From NCBI RefSeq assembly GCF_007795095.1, contig NZ_CP042218.1, forward strand, positions 1,302,001 to 1,366,000: a stretch of 64,000 nt of DNA, in the 5' to 3' direction. Below the pieces are notes generated by a model. That model ran no database searches. It was not told the origin of the DNA and worked only from the letters and a program-made list of their open reading frames with translations. Origin of the DNA: Luteimonas granuli. GTDB lineage: Bacteria > Pseudomonadota > Gammaproteobacteria > Xanthomonadales > Xanthomonadaceae. This document shows, in pieces, positions 26,050-35,614 of this stretch. The number at the start of each line of letters is the position of its first letter. Position 1 is the first letter of the stretch. The position numbers and the translations under genes are program-made.

Positions 26050-26486
26050 CCGCCATCCGCACCATCCTGCTCGCCGAGGACAGCCCGCACGATGCGGAGA
26101 TGGCCATCGATGCGCTGCGCGACGCCCACCTCGCCAACCCCATCGTCCATGTCGAGGACGGCGTCGAGGCCCTGGACTACCTGTTCCGCCGCGGCCGCTT
26201 CGCCGACCGCCCCGAGGGCGAGCCGGCCGTGCTGCTGCTGGACATCAAGATGCCGCGCATGGATGGCCTGGAAGTGCTCACCCGGCTGCGCCAGCACGAC
26301 GACTTCAAGCGCCTGCCCGTGGTGATCCTGTCCTCATCCCGCGAGGAGAACGACCTGGCGCGAAGCTGGGACCTGGGCGTGAACGCCTACGTCGTGAAGC
26401 CGGTGGACGTCGACCAGTTCTTCGAGGCGGTGCGCACGCTCGGCAAGTTCTGGGCGGTGCTCAACGAAGGCCCCGTCGAGGGTTGA
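26046..26486 (+). CDS. Single-domain response regulator (Rcp1-like)
   Basis: This 146-aa REC domain without an output domain has the acidic pair E11/D12, phosphoacceptor D66 in LLLDIKMPRMDG, the switch Ser in ILSSSREEND and the lysine in VVKPVDVDQF. The C-terminal FFEAVRTLGKFW is typical of Rcp1-type partners of phytochrome-like kinases. The ATG overlaps the kinase stop (ATGA), so the pair is cognate. It must act by protein-protein contact or phosphotransfer. Confidence 0.93.
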   Translation: MTAIRTILLAEDSPHDAEMAIDALRDAHLANPIVHVEDGVEALDYLFRRGRFADRPEGEPAVLLLDIKMPRMDGLEVLTRLRQHDDFKRLPVVILSSSREENDLARSWDLGVNAYVVKPVDVDQFFEAVRTLGKFWAVLNEGPVEG

Positions 26487-26489
26487 GCC

Positions 26490-26870
26490 ATGGCGATCAG
26501 GGTGCTGATCGTCGATGATTCACACGATGACGCGGAGCTCGCCGAGTTCGCGCTGCGCGACGCCGGGCTGCCGGTGGAGTGCCGCAGGCTGCGTCATGCG
26601 GACGACCTCGACGCGGCGCTCGCCGGTTGGGAGCCGCAGCTGGTCCTCTGCGACCTGAACCTGCCCGGCTGGTCCGGGGCCGAGGCCATGTCGGCGGTCC
26701 GTCAGCGTGCGCCCGCGGCGCGCTACGTGCTGCTCACCGGCGCACTGCGCGGCGACGAGGCCGACTGCGGCGCCGACGCCGTGGTGCTGAAGGACGAGAT
26801 GGCGCGAGTGGTGGAACTGGCGCGTCCGCTGGTGCCGGACCCGGGCCGCAGCGGACGCGGGCACGGCTGA
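26490..26870 (+). CDS. Second single-domain response regulator
   Basis: This 126-aa receiver domain starts 3 bp after the preceding regulator. Conserved residues are D9/D10, phosphoacceptor D55 in LVLCDLNLPGWSG, the switch Thr in YVLLTG and a lysine in AVVLKDEM. The C-terminus is shorter than usual, with a Gly/Arg-rich tail, and alpha-4/beta-5 seem compressed. It probably competes with or relays from the first regulator. Its target is not visible in the window. Confidence 0.9.
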   Translation: MAIRVLIVDDSHDDAELAEFALRDAGLPVECRRLRHADDLDAALAGWEPQLVLCDLNLPGWSGAEAMSAVRQRAPAARYVLLTGALRGDEADCGADAVVLKDEMARVVELARPLVPDPGRSGRGHG

Positions 26871-26927
26871 GCCGGCAAGGGGCGATGCAGCCCGCCGCGG
26901 AACCGCGCACGCGCACGCATCAGCGCG

Positions 26928-29267
26928 TCATTGCTGCCCGCCCTCGGCGGCTTCGCCATGGGCGGGTCCCCGCCGCGTCGCGCGAAGCTGCGCCTCCACC
27001 GCCGTGATCGCGGTCATGTTGACCACGCGACGGGGCGTGGCCCCGGCGGTCAGGACATGCGCGGGATGGTCCACGCCCATCAGGATCGGACCCAGGGCCA
27101 CGCCGTCGGTCATCACCCGTACCAGGTTGTAGGCGATGTTGGCGGCGTCGATGTTGGGCAGCACGAACATGTTGGCGCGGCCGGTCAGCGTGGTGTTCGG
27201 ACACATGCGCTCGCGCAGCACCGAGTCCCAGGCGGTGTCGCCCTGCATCTCGCCGTCCATGTCCAGGCGCGGCGCGCGCTTCACCAGGATCTCGCGCACC
27301 CTGCGCATCTTCGCCGCGCTGGGATTGTCGTGGCTGCCGAAATTGGAATGCGAGAGCAGCGCCACCCGCGGCTCGATGCCGAACAGCCGCAGCCGGTAGG
27401 CGCCCTGCAGGGTGGCCTCGGCGATCTGCTCGGCGGTGGGCTCGATCTGGACGTGGGTGTCGAGGAAGAACCACACGCCGCGGTCGTTGATCACGCCGGT
27501 CATGGCCGAAGTCCCGGCCACGCCCCGGTCGAGGCCGAACACCGTGCGCAGATAACCAAGCTTCTTGTGGTAGCGGCCCACCAGGCCGCAGATCATGCCG
27601 TCGGCCTCTCCGCGCTGGACCATCAGCGCAGCGATCAGGGTCGGCCGCGAGCGCATCAGGTTCTTGGCCGCGTCCGGGGTCACGCCACGGCGCTCGGTGA
27701 GCGCATGGTACTGCCGCCAGTAGTCGTTGAAACGCGGATCGTCGTGGATGTTGGTGAGGTCGAAGTCGCGGCCTTCCTGCAGCCGCAGGCCGAGGCGCTC
27801 GATACGGTGGGCGATGACTTCGGGACGCCCGATCAGGATCGGGCGCGCCAGCTGCTCGTCGGCCACCGACTGCACCGCGCGCAGCACGGTCTCCTCTTCG
27901 CCCTCGGCGTAGACGATGCGCTTCACGTCGGCGCGCGCGCGCTCGTAGACCGGCTTCATCACCAGGCCGGTGCGGTGGATGAACTGGGCGAGCCGCTCGC
28001 GGTAGGCGTCGACGTCGATCGGGCGCCGCGCCACGCCCGAGTCCATCGCGGCCTGCGCCACCGCCGGCGCGACGATCATCAGCAGGCGCGGGTCGAAGGG
28101 CCGGGGAATGAAGTAGTCGGGACCGAAGGAGAGCACGTCGCCGCCATAGGCCGCGCCGAGATCGGAGGATTCGCGCTTGGCCAGGTCGGCGATGGCATGC
28201 ACGCAGGCGAGCTTCATCGACTCGTTGATCTCGGTCGCGCCGACGTCGAGCGCGCCGCGGAAGATGTACGGGAAGCAGACGACGTTGTTGACCTGGTTCG
28301 GGTAGTCCGAGCGGCCGGTGGCGATGAGGCTGTCCGGGCGCACGGCGCGCGCCTCGTCGGGCAGGATCTCGGGCGTCGGGTTGGCCAGCGCCAGGATCAC
28401 CGGGCGTGCGGCCATGGTCTCCACCATCTCCGGTTTGAGTACGCCGCCGGCGGACAGGCCGAGGAAGACGTCGGCGCCCGCGACGATCTCGGCAAGCGTG
28501 CGCTTGCCGGTGTCGCGGGCGTAGCGCGCGCGGTCGGGGTCGAGCCCGGCGCGGCCCGTGTACAGCACGCCGTCGCGGTCGACCGAGAGGATGTTCTCCG
28601 GCTTCGCGCCCAGCGCCACCAGCATGTCGAGGCAGGCGATACCGGCGGCGCCGGCGCCCGAGTGCGCGATCTTCACGTCCGCGATGCGCTTGCCGGCCAC
28701 TTCGAGCGCGTTGAGGACCGCCGCGCCCACGGTGATCGCGGTGCCGTGCTGGTCGTCGTGGAAGACCGGGATCTTCATCCGCTCGCGCAGCTTACGCTCG
28801 ACGATGAAGCATTCCGGCGCCTTGATGTCCTCGAGATTGATGCCGCCGAAGGTCGGCTCCAGCGACGCGATGATCTCGACCAGCCTGTCGGGATCGCGCT
28901 CGTCGACCTCGATGTCGAAGACGTCGATGCCGGCGAACTTCTGGAACAGCACGCCCTTGCCCTCCATCACCGGCTTGCCCGCCAGCGGGCCGATATCGCC
29001 CAGGCCCAGCACGGCGGTGCCGTTGGAGATCACCGCCACCAGGTTGCCGCGCGCGGTCAGCGTGCTGGCCTCGTCGGGGTCGGCGACGATCGCCTCGCAG
29101 GCGTAGGCCACGCCGGGGGAGTAGGCCAGCGCCAGCTCGCGCTGGGTCACCAGGGCCTTGGTGGCCGAAACCTTGATCTTTCCGTGCGGCGCCGCGCGGT
29201 GGTAGTCGAGCGCCGCCTGCTTGAATTCTTCGGTGTTCGAGGGGCTGGCGGGCGGCTGTTCGGTCAT
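26928..29267 (-). CDS. maeB: NADP-dependent malic enzyme, MaeB type
   Basis: MaeB decarboxylates malate to pyruvate with NADP+. The 779-aa protein has the malic enzyme catalytic domain (1-160), the NAD(P)-binding domain (about 165-420, [27 protein letters not shown]) and a C-terminal phosphotransacetylase-like domain (about 430-765), which in this family is regulatory, sensing acetyl-CoA, rather than catalytic. The ATG at 29267 (MTEQPPASP) was taken because the upstream in-frame part is not conserved. The dgcN promoter region lies directly upstream in the divergent direction. Confidence 0.96.
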   Translation of the reverse strand: MTEQPPASPSNTEEFKQAALDYHRAAPHGKIKVSATKALVTQRELALAYSPGVAYACEAIVADPDEASTLTARGNLVAVISNGTAVLGLGDIGPLAGKPVMEGKGVLFQKFAGIDVFDIEVDERDPDRLVEIIASLEPTFGGINLEDIKAPECFIVERKLRERMKIPVFHDDQHGTAITVGAAVLNALEVAGKRIADVKIAHSGAGAAGIACLDMLVALGAKPENILSVDRDGVLYTGRAGLDPDRARYARDTGKRTLAEIVAGADVFLGLSAGGVLKPEMVETMAARPVILALANPTPEILPDEARAVRPDSLIATGRSDYPNQVNNVVCFPYIFRGALDVGATEINESMKLACVHAIADLAKRESSDLGAAYGGDVLSFGPDYFIPRPFDPRLLMIVAPAVAQAAMDSGVARRPIDVDAYRERLAQFIHRTGLVMKPVYERARADVKRIVYAEGEEETVLRAVQSVADEQLARPILIGRPEVIAHRIERLGLRLQEGRDFDLTNIHDDPRFNDYWRQYHALTERRGVTPDAAKNLMRSRPTLIAALMVQRGEADGMICGLVGRYHKKLGYLRTVFGLDRGVAGTSAMTGVINDRGVWFFLDTHVQIEPTAEQIAEATLQGAYRLRLFGIEPRVALLSHSNFGSHDNPSAAKMRRVREILVKRAPRLDMDGEMQGDTAWDSVLRERMCPNTTLTGRANMFVLPNIDAANIAYNLVRVMTDGVALGPILMGVDHPAHVLTAGATPRRVVNMTAITAVEAQLRATRRGPAHGEAAEGGQQ

Positions 29268-29330
29268 GGCGTGGCTGCGGTCCGGGCGGGCCCTCCATTC
29301 TAGCCCCCCGGCAGACGCCGCCCCCGCTGC

Positions 29331-29347
29331 CATAACCCGGGGTTATG
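29331..29347. promoter_or_regulatory. Palindromic T-N11-A operator candidate upstream of dgcN
   Basis: CATAACCCGGGGTTATG is a near-perfect dyad (8-bp arms, one central base) with the T-N11-A shape of LysR-type regulator boxes (TAACCCGGGGTTA). It lies 94 bp before the dgcN ATG. A related 17-mer (13 of 17 identical) occurs upstream of the opposing TonB-receptor operon at 44786-44802. The binding protein is inferred, not shown. Confidence 0.55.
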
Positions 29348-29440
29348 CGCGGGGGGCATCTTTTCAATGGCGGGGTGCGGGCCCAGGACAGAAGATGGAA
29401 TCCCCCCAGCCCATCCGGGCCGCACAGGACGCCCCAGACC

Positions 29441-30484
29441 ATGTCCACCGCTTCCCCCTCCTCCAGCGACCCTTCGCATTGGCCGCCACCCTTCCTGCTG
29501 TACCTGGGCAACGCGGCGGACGACCTCGCCGCCAAGACCGCGCGCGGGCTGGTGCAGTTCCGGCCCGAATGGTGCGTGGGCCAGTTCCGCGGGCCGGACT
29601 GCAGGACCAGCGTGCACATTCCCGACATGGGCTTCGCCGAGGCCCGCGCCGCCGGCGCCAACACCATGATCGTGGGTGTAGCCAACGCCGGCGGGCGCAT
29701 GGGCCCGGACTCGATCGCGGACATCGTCGCCGCGCTGGACGCCGGCATGAACGTCGCTTCGGGCCTGCACGAGCGGCTGGTCTCGCATCCGGCGATCGTC
29801 GAGGCCGCGCAGCGCAACGGCCGACACCTGTTCGACGCCCGCACACCACCGCCCACCCCGGTCGGAAACGGCATCAAGCGCGCCGGACGCCGGCTGCTGA
29901 CCGTCGGCACCGACTGCTCGACCGGAAAGATGTACACCACTCTCGCGATCGAGACCGAGATGCGCGCGCGAGGGCTGGCCGCGGACTTCCGCGCCACCGG
30001 CCAGACCGGCATCTTCGTGGCCGGGCGCGGGATCCCGATCGACGCGGTCGTCGCCGACTTCATTTCCGGTGGCATCGAATGGCTGTCGCCCGACCGCCAT
30101 GACGGCGGCTGGGACCTGATCGAGGGCCAGGGATCGCTGTTCCATCCTTCGTACGCCGGCGTCTCTCTCGGCCTGCTGCATGGCGCCCAGCCCGACGCGC
30201 TGGTGCTCTGCCACGAACCCGGCCGCCCGCACATGCGCGGTCTCCGGCATTACCCGCTGCCGGATCTCGCCGCCACGCTCGAAGCCAACCTCGAGGCCGC
30301 GCGCCTGACCAGTCCCGGGGTGGTCGCGGTCGGCCTGGCGCTCAATACCTCGAAGCTGGACGCCGACGGCGCCGCGCGCGCCTGCCGCGAGGCCGAGGAT
30401 CTGCTCGGCCTGCCGGCGCAGGATCCGATGCGCGACGGCGTGGCGCGCATCGTCGACCGGCTGCTGGACGCCGTGCCGTGCTGA
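29441..30484 (+). CDS. dgcN: DUF1611 protein, D-glutamate N-acetyltransferase DgcN type
   Basis: DUF1611 proteins paired with an enolase-superfamily racemase have been described as DgcN, which N-acetylates D-glutamate in a D-glutamate catabolic route. This 347-aa protein has the family's conserved VGVANAGG (78-85), a P-loop-like GTDCSTGKM (156-164), TGQTGIF and IEGQGSLFHP. No signal peptide is present, so it acts in the cytosol. The ATG at 29441 is weakly supported by ribosome-binding sequence. The next gene, dgcA, overlaps its end by 7 nt, the expected partnership. The acetyl donor cannot be read from sequence. Confidence 0.85.
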   Translation: MSTASPSSSDPSHWPPPFLLYLGNAADDLAAKTARGLVQFRPEWCVGQFRGPDCRTSVHIPDMGFAEARAAGANTMIVGVANAGGRMGPDSIADIVAALDAGMNVASGLHERLVSHPAIVEAAQRNGRHLFDARTPPPTPVGNGIKRAGRRLLTVGTDCSTGKMYTTLAIETEMRARGLAADFRATGQTGIFVAGRGIPIDAVVADFISGGIEWLSPDRHDGGWDLIEGQGSLFHPSYAGVSLGLLHGAQPDALVLCHEPGRPHMRGLRHYPLPDLAATLEANLEAARLTSPGVVAVGLALNTSKLDADGAARACREAEDLLGLPAQDPMRDGVARIVDRLLDAVPC

Positions 30485-31488
30485 GCCTGGCCCACGCCAG
30501 CCATCCGCTGGCCACGCCGTTCCGCATCTCCCGCGGCGTCCGCACCTCGGCCGAGGCGGTAGTGGCGACGATCAGCCGCGGTGGCCTCACCGGCCGCGGC
30601 GAAGCCATGCCCTACCCCCGCTACGGCGAGAGCGTGGGCTCGGTGATCAAGGAGGCTTCGCTGCTTTCGGCGGCGATCGCCGGCGGGCTGGACCGCCGCG
30701 GACTGGGCGAGCTGCTGTCCCCGGGCGCGGCGCGCAACGCGATCGACTGCGCGCTCTGGGACCTGGTGTCGCAGAACATCGGTCTTCCGGTATCCGCGCT
30801 GCTGGGCCATTCCGGCGCGCTGCCGGCGCTGGCCAGTGCGCAGACCGTCAGCCTCGACGCGCCCGAGCGGATGGCCGCGGCGGCGCGCTCGCTCGCCCAC
30901 CTCGACCTGGTGAAGATCAAGGTCGACGCCGTGGACCCGGCGTCGCAGATCCGCGCCGTGCGCGACGTCCTGCCCGATGCGCGCCTCATCGTCGATCCCA
31001 ACGAAAGCTGGACGCTGGACCTGCTGCAGTCGCTGCAGCCGGTACTCGCGGAAGCGCGCATCGACCTGGTCGAGCAGCCGCTGCCGGCCGGCGAGGACGA
31101 CGCACTGCTCGGCTTCACTTCGGTGGCGCGCCTGTGCGCCGACGAGTCATGCCACACCGCCGCCGACCTGCCGCGACTGCGCGGACGCTACCAGGTGGTC
31201 AACATCAAGCTCGACAAGACCGGCGGCCTCACCGGGGCGCTGGAGCTGCTGGACGAGGCGCGCGCGCAGGGCTTCGGGATCATGGTCGGCTGCATGATCA
31301 GTTCCTCGCTGGCCATCGCACCCGCGTGGCACGTCGCGCGCCACGCCGAATTCGTCGACCTCGACGGCCCGCTGTGGCTGAAGGACGACCATGCCGGGGG
31401 CGCGGTCATGCGCGACGGCCTGTTGCAGCCGCCGGCTCCGGAACTGTGGGGCGGTGGCACGCGCGCGAAGGTCGCGCACAGCGCATGA
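30478..31488 (+). CDS. dgcA: Enolase-superfamily racemase, N-acetyl-D-glutamate racemase DgcA type
   Basis: The 336-aa enzyme has the full dipeptide-epimerase-like active site: catalytic lysines in KIKVD (K146/K148), metal ligands D173 (VDPNESW), E199 (VEQPLP) and D222 (CADES), and the opposite-face lysine K244 in NIKLDKTGG. Alone it could be an L-Ala-D/L-Glu epimerase, which acts on murein dipeptide. Next to dgcN it fits DgcA, which converts N-acetyl-D-Glu to N-acetyl-L-Glu. Both roles suit D-glutamate recycling. It begins at a GTG (30478) inside the dgcN stop region and ends with an ATGA overlap to the next gene. Confidence 0.87.
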   Translation: MLSLAHASHPLATPFRISRGVRTSAEAVVATISRGGLTGRGEAMPYPRYGESVGSVIKEASLLSAAIAGGLDRRGLGELLSPGAARNAIDCALWDLVSQNIGLPVSALLGHSGALPALASAQTVSLDAPERMAAAARSLAHLDLVKIKVDAVDPASQIRAVRDVLPDARLIVDPNESWTLDLLQSLQPVLAEARIDLVEQPLPAGEDDALLGFTSVARLCADESCHTAADLPRLRGRYQVVNIKLDKTGGLTGALELLDEARAQGFGIMVGCMISSSLAIAPAWHVARHAEFVDLDGPLWLKDDHAGGAVMRDGLLQPPAPELWGGGTRAKVAHSA

Positions 31489-33104
31489 GGCTCGGGGCAC
31501 TGGCGGCCTGCCTGCCCGGCCTGCTGCTGCTCGCCGGCTGCGCCGGCCCCTTGCCGGAACAGGCGCCGACGGCCGAAGCCGACACGCTGATCCACGATGG
31601 GCTGCTGTTCGACGGTGGCGCGGGCGAGGGCCGGATCGCCGACATCGCGATCCGCGGCGACCGCATCCTCGAGGTCGGCCCCGGTCTTCGGAAGCGCTAT
31701 CGCGCCGCGCGCGAGATCGACGCCGCCGGACTGGTGGTGTCGCCGGGCTTCATCGACCCGCACACGCACCCCGACACCTACCTGCGTTCGCCGGACCCGG
31801 CGATGCGGCGCCTCCTGCCCTGGCTGCACCAGGGCGTGAGCACGATCTTCATCGGCATCGACGGCGGCGGCACGCCCGACATCGCCGCCGAGCGCGCCAC
31901 GCTCGAGGCCGCGGGCACCGGCACCAACGTCGCCGCCCACGTCGGCCTGGGCCCGGTGCGCCGGCGCGTGCTGGGCGATGACGCGCGCGCGCCCGACGCG
32001 GCCGAACTGGCGCGCATGCGCGGCCTGGTCGCGAACGCGATGTGCGAGGGCGCCTTCGGCCTGTCCACGGGCCTGTTCTATACACCGCAAAGTTTCGCTT
32101 CGACCGACGAAGTGGTCGCGCTCGCGCGCGAGGCGGCGATCCGCGGCGGCGTCTACGACACCCACCAGCGCGACGAGTCGAGCTATTCGCTGGGGCTGAT
32201 GGGGTCGATCGAAGAGGTCCTGGAGATCGGCCGGCGCGCCGGGCTTCCGGTGCACATCGGCCACATCAAGGCCCTGGGGGCGGACGTCCACGGCAGTGCC
32301 GGCGCGGTGATCGCGCGCATCGAACGCGCACAGGCCGAAGGGCAGCGCGTGACCGCCGACCAGTACCCCTGGCTGGCGTCCTCCACCGGCCTCGGTGCCG
32401 CACTGCTGCCGGACTGGGCCATGGACGGTGGCCGCCCCGCGCTGTTCGAACGGCTCGACGATCCCGCGACCGCCGCGCGCATCCGCGACGGCATCCGCGA
32501 CAACCTCCAGCGCCGCGGCGGTGCCGACGCGATCCTGATGACCGGCACCGGCTGGCCGTGGAGCGCACGCACGCTGCAGCGCTTCGCCGACGAGGCCGGC
32601 CTCGACCCGGTCGAGGCCGCGTTGCGCATCATCCGCGAGGGCGGCACGGGGCGCATCGGTTCGGCGCAGCGGATCGCGTCGTTCAACATGCACCGCGACG
32701 ACGTCGAGCTGTTCATGCGCCAGCCCTGGGTGCTGACCGCGTCGGACGGCGGCGACGGCCACCCGCGCCAGCACGCCACCTTCCCCGAGAAGTACGCGCG
32801 CTTCGTGGCCGCCGAGGGCGTGATCGACATGGCCGCCTTCATCCACCGGTCCAGCGGCCTGACCGCGACCACCTTCGGCATCCGGGATCGCGGTTTCCTG
32901 CGTGCCGGACAGTTCGCCGACGTCCTGGTGTTCGATCCCGCGGCCTATGCGCCCAGGGCCGACTACGTGCGGCCCGCCGTGCTGTCGGAGGGCGTCGTGC
33001 ACCTGTTCGTCAATGGCGTGCCGATGATCGACGGGGGTCTAGCGGCACATGCCCTTCCCGGCCGGGTGCTGCAGCATCGTCCGCCTCCGGGCACCTGCCC
33101 CTGA
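31485..33104 (+). CDS. D-aminoacylase / N-acyl-D-amino-acid deacylase lipoprotein
   Basis: This 539-aa amidohydrolase-superfamily protein has a lipoprotein signal (LLLLAGC, Cys19), so it is envelope-anchored. Metal-binding residues include H93 and H95 (GFIDPHTHPD), and further ligands occur in THQRDES and HIGHIKALG. The DGGDGHPRQHATFP segment near the C-terminus is typical of D-aminoacylases. The family releases D-amino acids from N-acyl-D-amino acids. The ATG at 31485 overlaps the dgcA stop by 4 nt, so it belongs to the same operon. Periplasmic placement suggests processing of external N-acyl-D-amino acids before import. Confidence 0.87.
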   Translation: MRLGALAACLPGLLLLAGCAGPLPEQAPTAEADTLIHDGLLFDGGAGEGRIADIAIRGDRILEVGPGLRKRYRAAREIDAAGLVVSPGFIDPHTHPDTYLRSPDPAMRRLLPWLHQGVSTIFIGIDGGGTPDIAAERATLEAAGTGTNVAAHVGLGPVRRRVLGDDARAPDAAELARMRGLVANAMCEGAFGLSTGLFYTPQSFASTDEVVALAREAAIRGGVYDTHQRDESSYSLGLMGSIEEVLEIGRRAGLPVHIGHIKALGADVHGSAGAVIARIERAQAEGQRVTADQYPWLASSTGLGAALLPDWAMDGGRPALFERLDDPATAARIRDGIRDNLQRRGGADAILMTGTGWPWSARTLQRFADEAGLDPVEAALRIIREGGTGRIGSAQRIASFNMHRDDVELFMRQPWVLTASDGGDGHPRQHATFPEKYARFVAAEGVIDMAAFIHRSSGLTATTFGIRDRGFLRAGQFADVLVFDPAAYAPRADYVRPAVLSEGVVHLFVNGVPMIDGGLAAHALPGRVLQHRPPPGTCP

Positions 33105-33151
33105 GCGCCACCCGCCGTGTGCGGGCGGCGTGACACCGAGAAGGAACGCCC

Positions 33152-34348
33152 ATGCTGCAACTCGACGCCGTCCAGACCCTCGCCCTCGCGGGCATCGCCC
33201 TGTTCCTGGGGTACGCGCTGTGCCGCGCGATCCCCGTGCTCGAGCGCTACAACCTGCCGCCGCCTGTGATCGGCGGGCTGGTGTTCGCGATCGCGGCCTG
33301 GGTCGCGTACGACCGCGGCACCACGCTCTTCGTGCTCGACACGGGCCTGCAGAGCCCGCTGATGATCGCGTTCTTCACCACCATCGGCGTCAACGCCAGC
33401 CTGCGCCTGCTGAAGATCAGCGGCAAGCAGGTGCTGGTGTTCCTGGCCCTGGCCACGGCCTTCGCGGTCGCGCAGAACCTGCTCGGCATGGCGGTGGCGG
33501 TCGGCTTCGACCTGCATCCGCTGTTCGGCGTGCTGGCCGGGTCCACGACGCTCACCGGTGGACCGGCGACGGGGCTGGCGTTCGCGCCCCTGTTCGAGGC
33601 CGCCGGCGTGGAGGGCGCCGAGTCGATCGCGGTGGCCGCGGCGATGTCGGGCATCGTGCTCGGCGGGCTGATCGGCGGGCCGGTGATCACGGTCCTGATC
33701 CGCCGCTTCGGGCTGGTGTCCTCCCGGCCGCTGGACCACACGGCGCCCGACGGCATCGACACCACGCCCCTGCCCCAGACCGAGGCCCAGCGCGAGTACG
33801 GCGCGCTGAAGAGCATCGTGGTGATCCTGGTGGCCATGTGGCTGGGCAGTTGGGTCAGCGATCTGATCTCGGCCACCGGCATCACCCTGCCCGCCTACGT
33901 CGGCGCGATGCTGGTCGGCGCGGTGATCCGAAACATCGACGACGCCACCGGCTGGATCCGCATGTCGGTGCCGACCACCGACCTGATCGGCAACGTCTGC
34001 CTCGCGCTGTTCCTGTCGGTGGCGCTGATGAACCTCAAGCTGTGGGAACTGGCCGGCCTGGCGCTGCCGCTGCTGGTCAACCTCGGCCTGCAGGTGGCGA
34101 TGGTGGCGGCGTTCTGCCTGGTGGTGTTCCGCGCCATGGGCCGCGACTACGACGCGGCGGTGATGGGCGGCGGCTTCATCGGCTTCATGCTCGGCACCAC
34201 CGCGAACGCGATGGCGGTGATGCGCACCCTGGTCGAGCGCTATGGCGCGGCGCCCCGCGCGTTCCTGGTCGCGCCCCTGGTGGGCGCCTTCTTCATCGAC
34301 TTCACCAACGCGCTGATCATCACCGGCTTCATCAACTTCTGGAGCTGA
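33152..34348 (+). CDS. gltS: Sodium/glutamate symporter
   Basis: The 398-aa protein has about ten helices in two inverted halves, as in GltS. Family signatures are the first-half ERYNLPPPVIGGLVFA and GSTTLTGGPATGLAFAP, and the second-half GGGFIGFMLGTTANAMAVM. GltS imports glutamate with Na+; E. coli GltS also interacts with D-glutamate. It follows the D-aminoacylase gene by 47 bp with GAAGGAACG before the ATG, so it may share the operon. This places glutamate import beside D-glutamate catabolism. It is convergent with alr. Confidence 0.95.
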   Translation: MLQLDAVQTLALAGIALFLGYALCRAIPVLERYNLPPPVIGGLVFAIAAWVAYDRGTTLFVLDTGLQSPLMIAFFTTIGVNASLRLLKISGKQVLVFLALATAFAVAQNLLGMAVAVGFDLHPLFGVLAGSTTLTGGPATGLAFAPLFEAAGVEGAESIAVAAAMSGIVLGGLIGGPVITVLIRRFGLVSSRPLDHTAPDGIDTTPLPQTEAQREYGALKSIVVILVAMWLGSWVSDLISATGITLPAYVGAMLVGAVIRNIDDATGWIRMSVPTTDLIGNVCLALFLSVALMNLKLWELAGLALPLLVNLGLQVAMVAAFCLVVFRAMGRDYDAAVMGGGFIGFMLGTTANAMAVMRTLVERYGAAPRAFLVAPLVGAFFIDFTNALIITGFINFWS

Positions 34349-34386
34349 GCGCGGGCGAGCGCACCCCGGGGGGCGCGCACGCTCAG
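34345..34386. terminator. Hairpin shared by the convergent gltS and alr stops
   Basis: CTGAGCG (34345-34351) and CGCTCAG (34380-34386) form the outer stem of a GC-rich hairpin, and both genes' stop codons lie inside its arms. There is no T-run, so it is at best a weak bidirectional terminator. Confidence 0.4.
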
Positions 34387-35614
34387 GGTCGCCGGAACTT
34401 CGGATTGAGGCTGCCCCAGACGGAGTACTGGTCGGCGAGGATCACTCCGGTGACCGCTTCGATCTCGGCCTGGGTGATCTCGTCCTCCCCCTGCCTGCCG
34501 AACAGCACGACCGCGTCGCCCGGCTCGACGCCGGGGATGGCGGTCACGTCCACCATCGTGGTGTTCATGGTGACGCGGCCCAGCACCGGCGCGCGCTGCC
34601 CGCGCACCAGCACCGATCCCCTGTTCGAGTAGGCGCGCCGATAGCCGTCCGAATAGCCCACGGGCAGGTTGGCGAGCAGCGAATCGCGCTCGAGGGTGAA
34701 GGTGCGGTCGTAGCTCACGGTGCTGCCCGCGGAGTAGGCCTGGACCGAGGCCACGCGCGTCCGGAACGAGGCCACGTGGACGAAGGGCGGCTTGGGCGTG
34801 CCGCCATAGCCGTACAGCGCGCCTCCGGGGCGAACCATGTCCAGATGCGATTCGGGGACGTGCTGGACGGCGAAGGAGTTTGCGGCGTGCAACAGCACGC
34901 GCTCGCGACGCAGCGCGGTGTTGGCGAACAGCCACGCGGCCTCCCGCTTGAATGTCTCCACGCCTTGGCGCAGGTCCGGGGGCTCCTCTCCCGGAAAGTG
35001 CGTCATCAGGCCGACGATCTGGAGGCCTTCGGTCGCCACCATCTCCAAGGCCTCGTGGCGTCCCTGCGCGCTGCCGAGCTCCAGCCCGTTGCGGCTCATG
35101 CCCGCCGAGTTCAGGGCCATGTGGACCCGCGCGGGCCGCCGGCCATGCCTGCGGGCGATCCCGGCGATGGTCCGCGCCGCATCCAGGCCTCCCACCAGTT
35201 CCTCGACGTCATGGGGCAGCGCCCCTTCGACCTCGGCGGACGTGGCCGCGCGCACCCGCATCAGCCGGCCACGGAATCCGCAGGACCGTGCCATCCGCGC
35301 TTCCTCGGTGCTGGCAATGCCGACGTACGGGATGCCGGCCCGGATGATGCTGGGCATCACCAGCTCGATGCCGGCGCCATACGCATCGGCCTTCATCACC
35401 GCGCACGTCCGCGCCCCGCCGGTCGACATGGCCTGGATCAAGCGCAGATTGTGCTCGAAGGCGGCCGGATCGACCTCGATCCAGGCGTTGGCCGCGAGCG
35501 CCCGCCGTCTGTCCTGCGCGCCCAGCAGCGGCGCGGCCCACGCCGGGAGGGGGCGGCAAGGGCCGCCCCCGCGGCCGCCGCGATGAAGCGGCGGCGACCG
35601 GCCTGGAGCGTCAT
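34383..35614 (-). CDS. alr: Tat-exported alanine racemase, with an apparent one-base frameshift
   Basis: This is a PLP-dependent alanine/amino-acid racemase. The intact frame has the cofactor lysine in VMKADAYGAG, the RPGGALYGYG segment, the catalytic tyrosine in TVSYDRTF and NTTMVDVT. The ATG at 35614 begins a twin-arginine signal (GRRRFIAAAAGAALAAP) that runs into another frame at a run of five G at 35549-35553. One more base there continues into LPAWAAPLLGAQDRRRALAA and WIEVDPAAFEHNLRLIQ, the normal racemase N-terminus. The restored protein would be about 410 aa and periplasmic. Its ATG overlaps the receptor stop (ATGA). Biosynthetic Alr is cytosolic, so this is probably a catabolic or broad-spectrum racemase. 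Confidence 0.85.
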
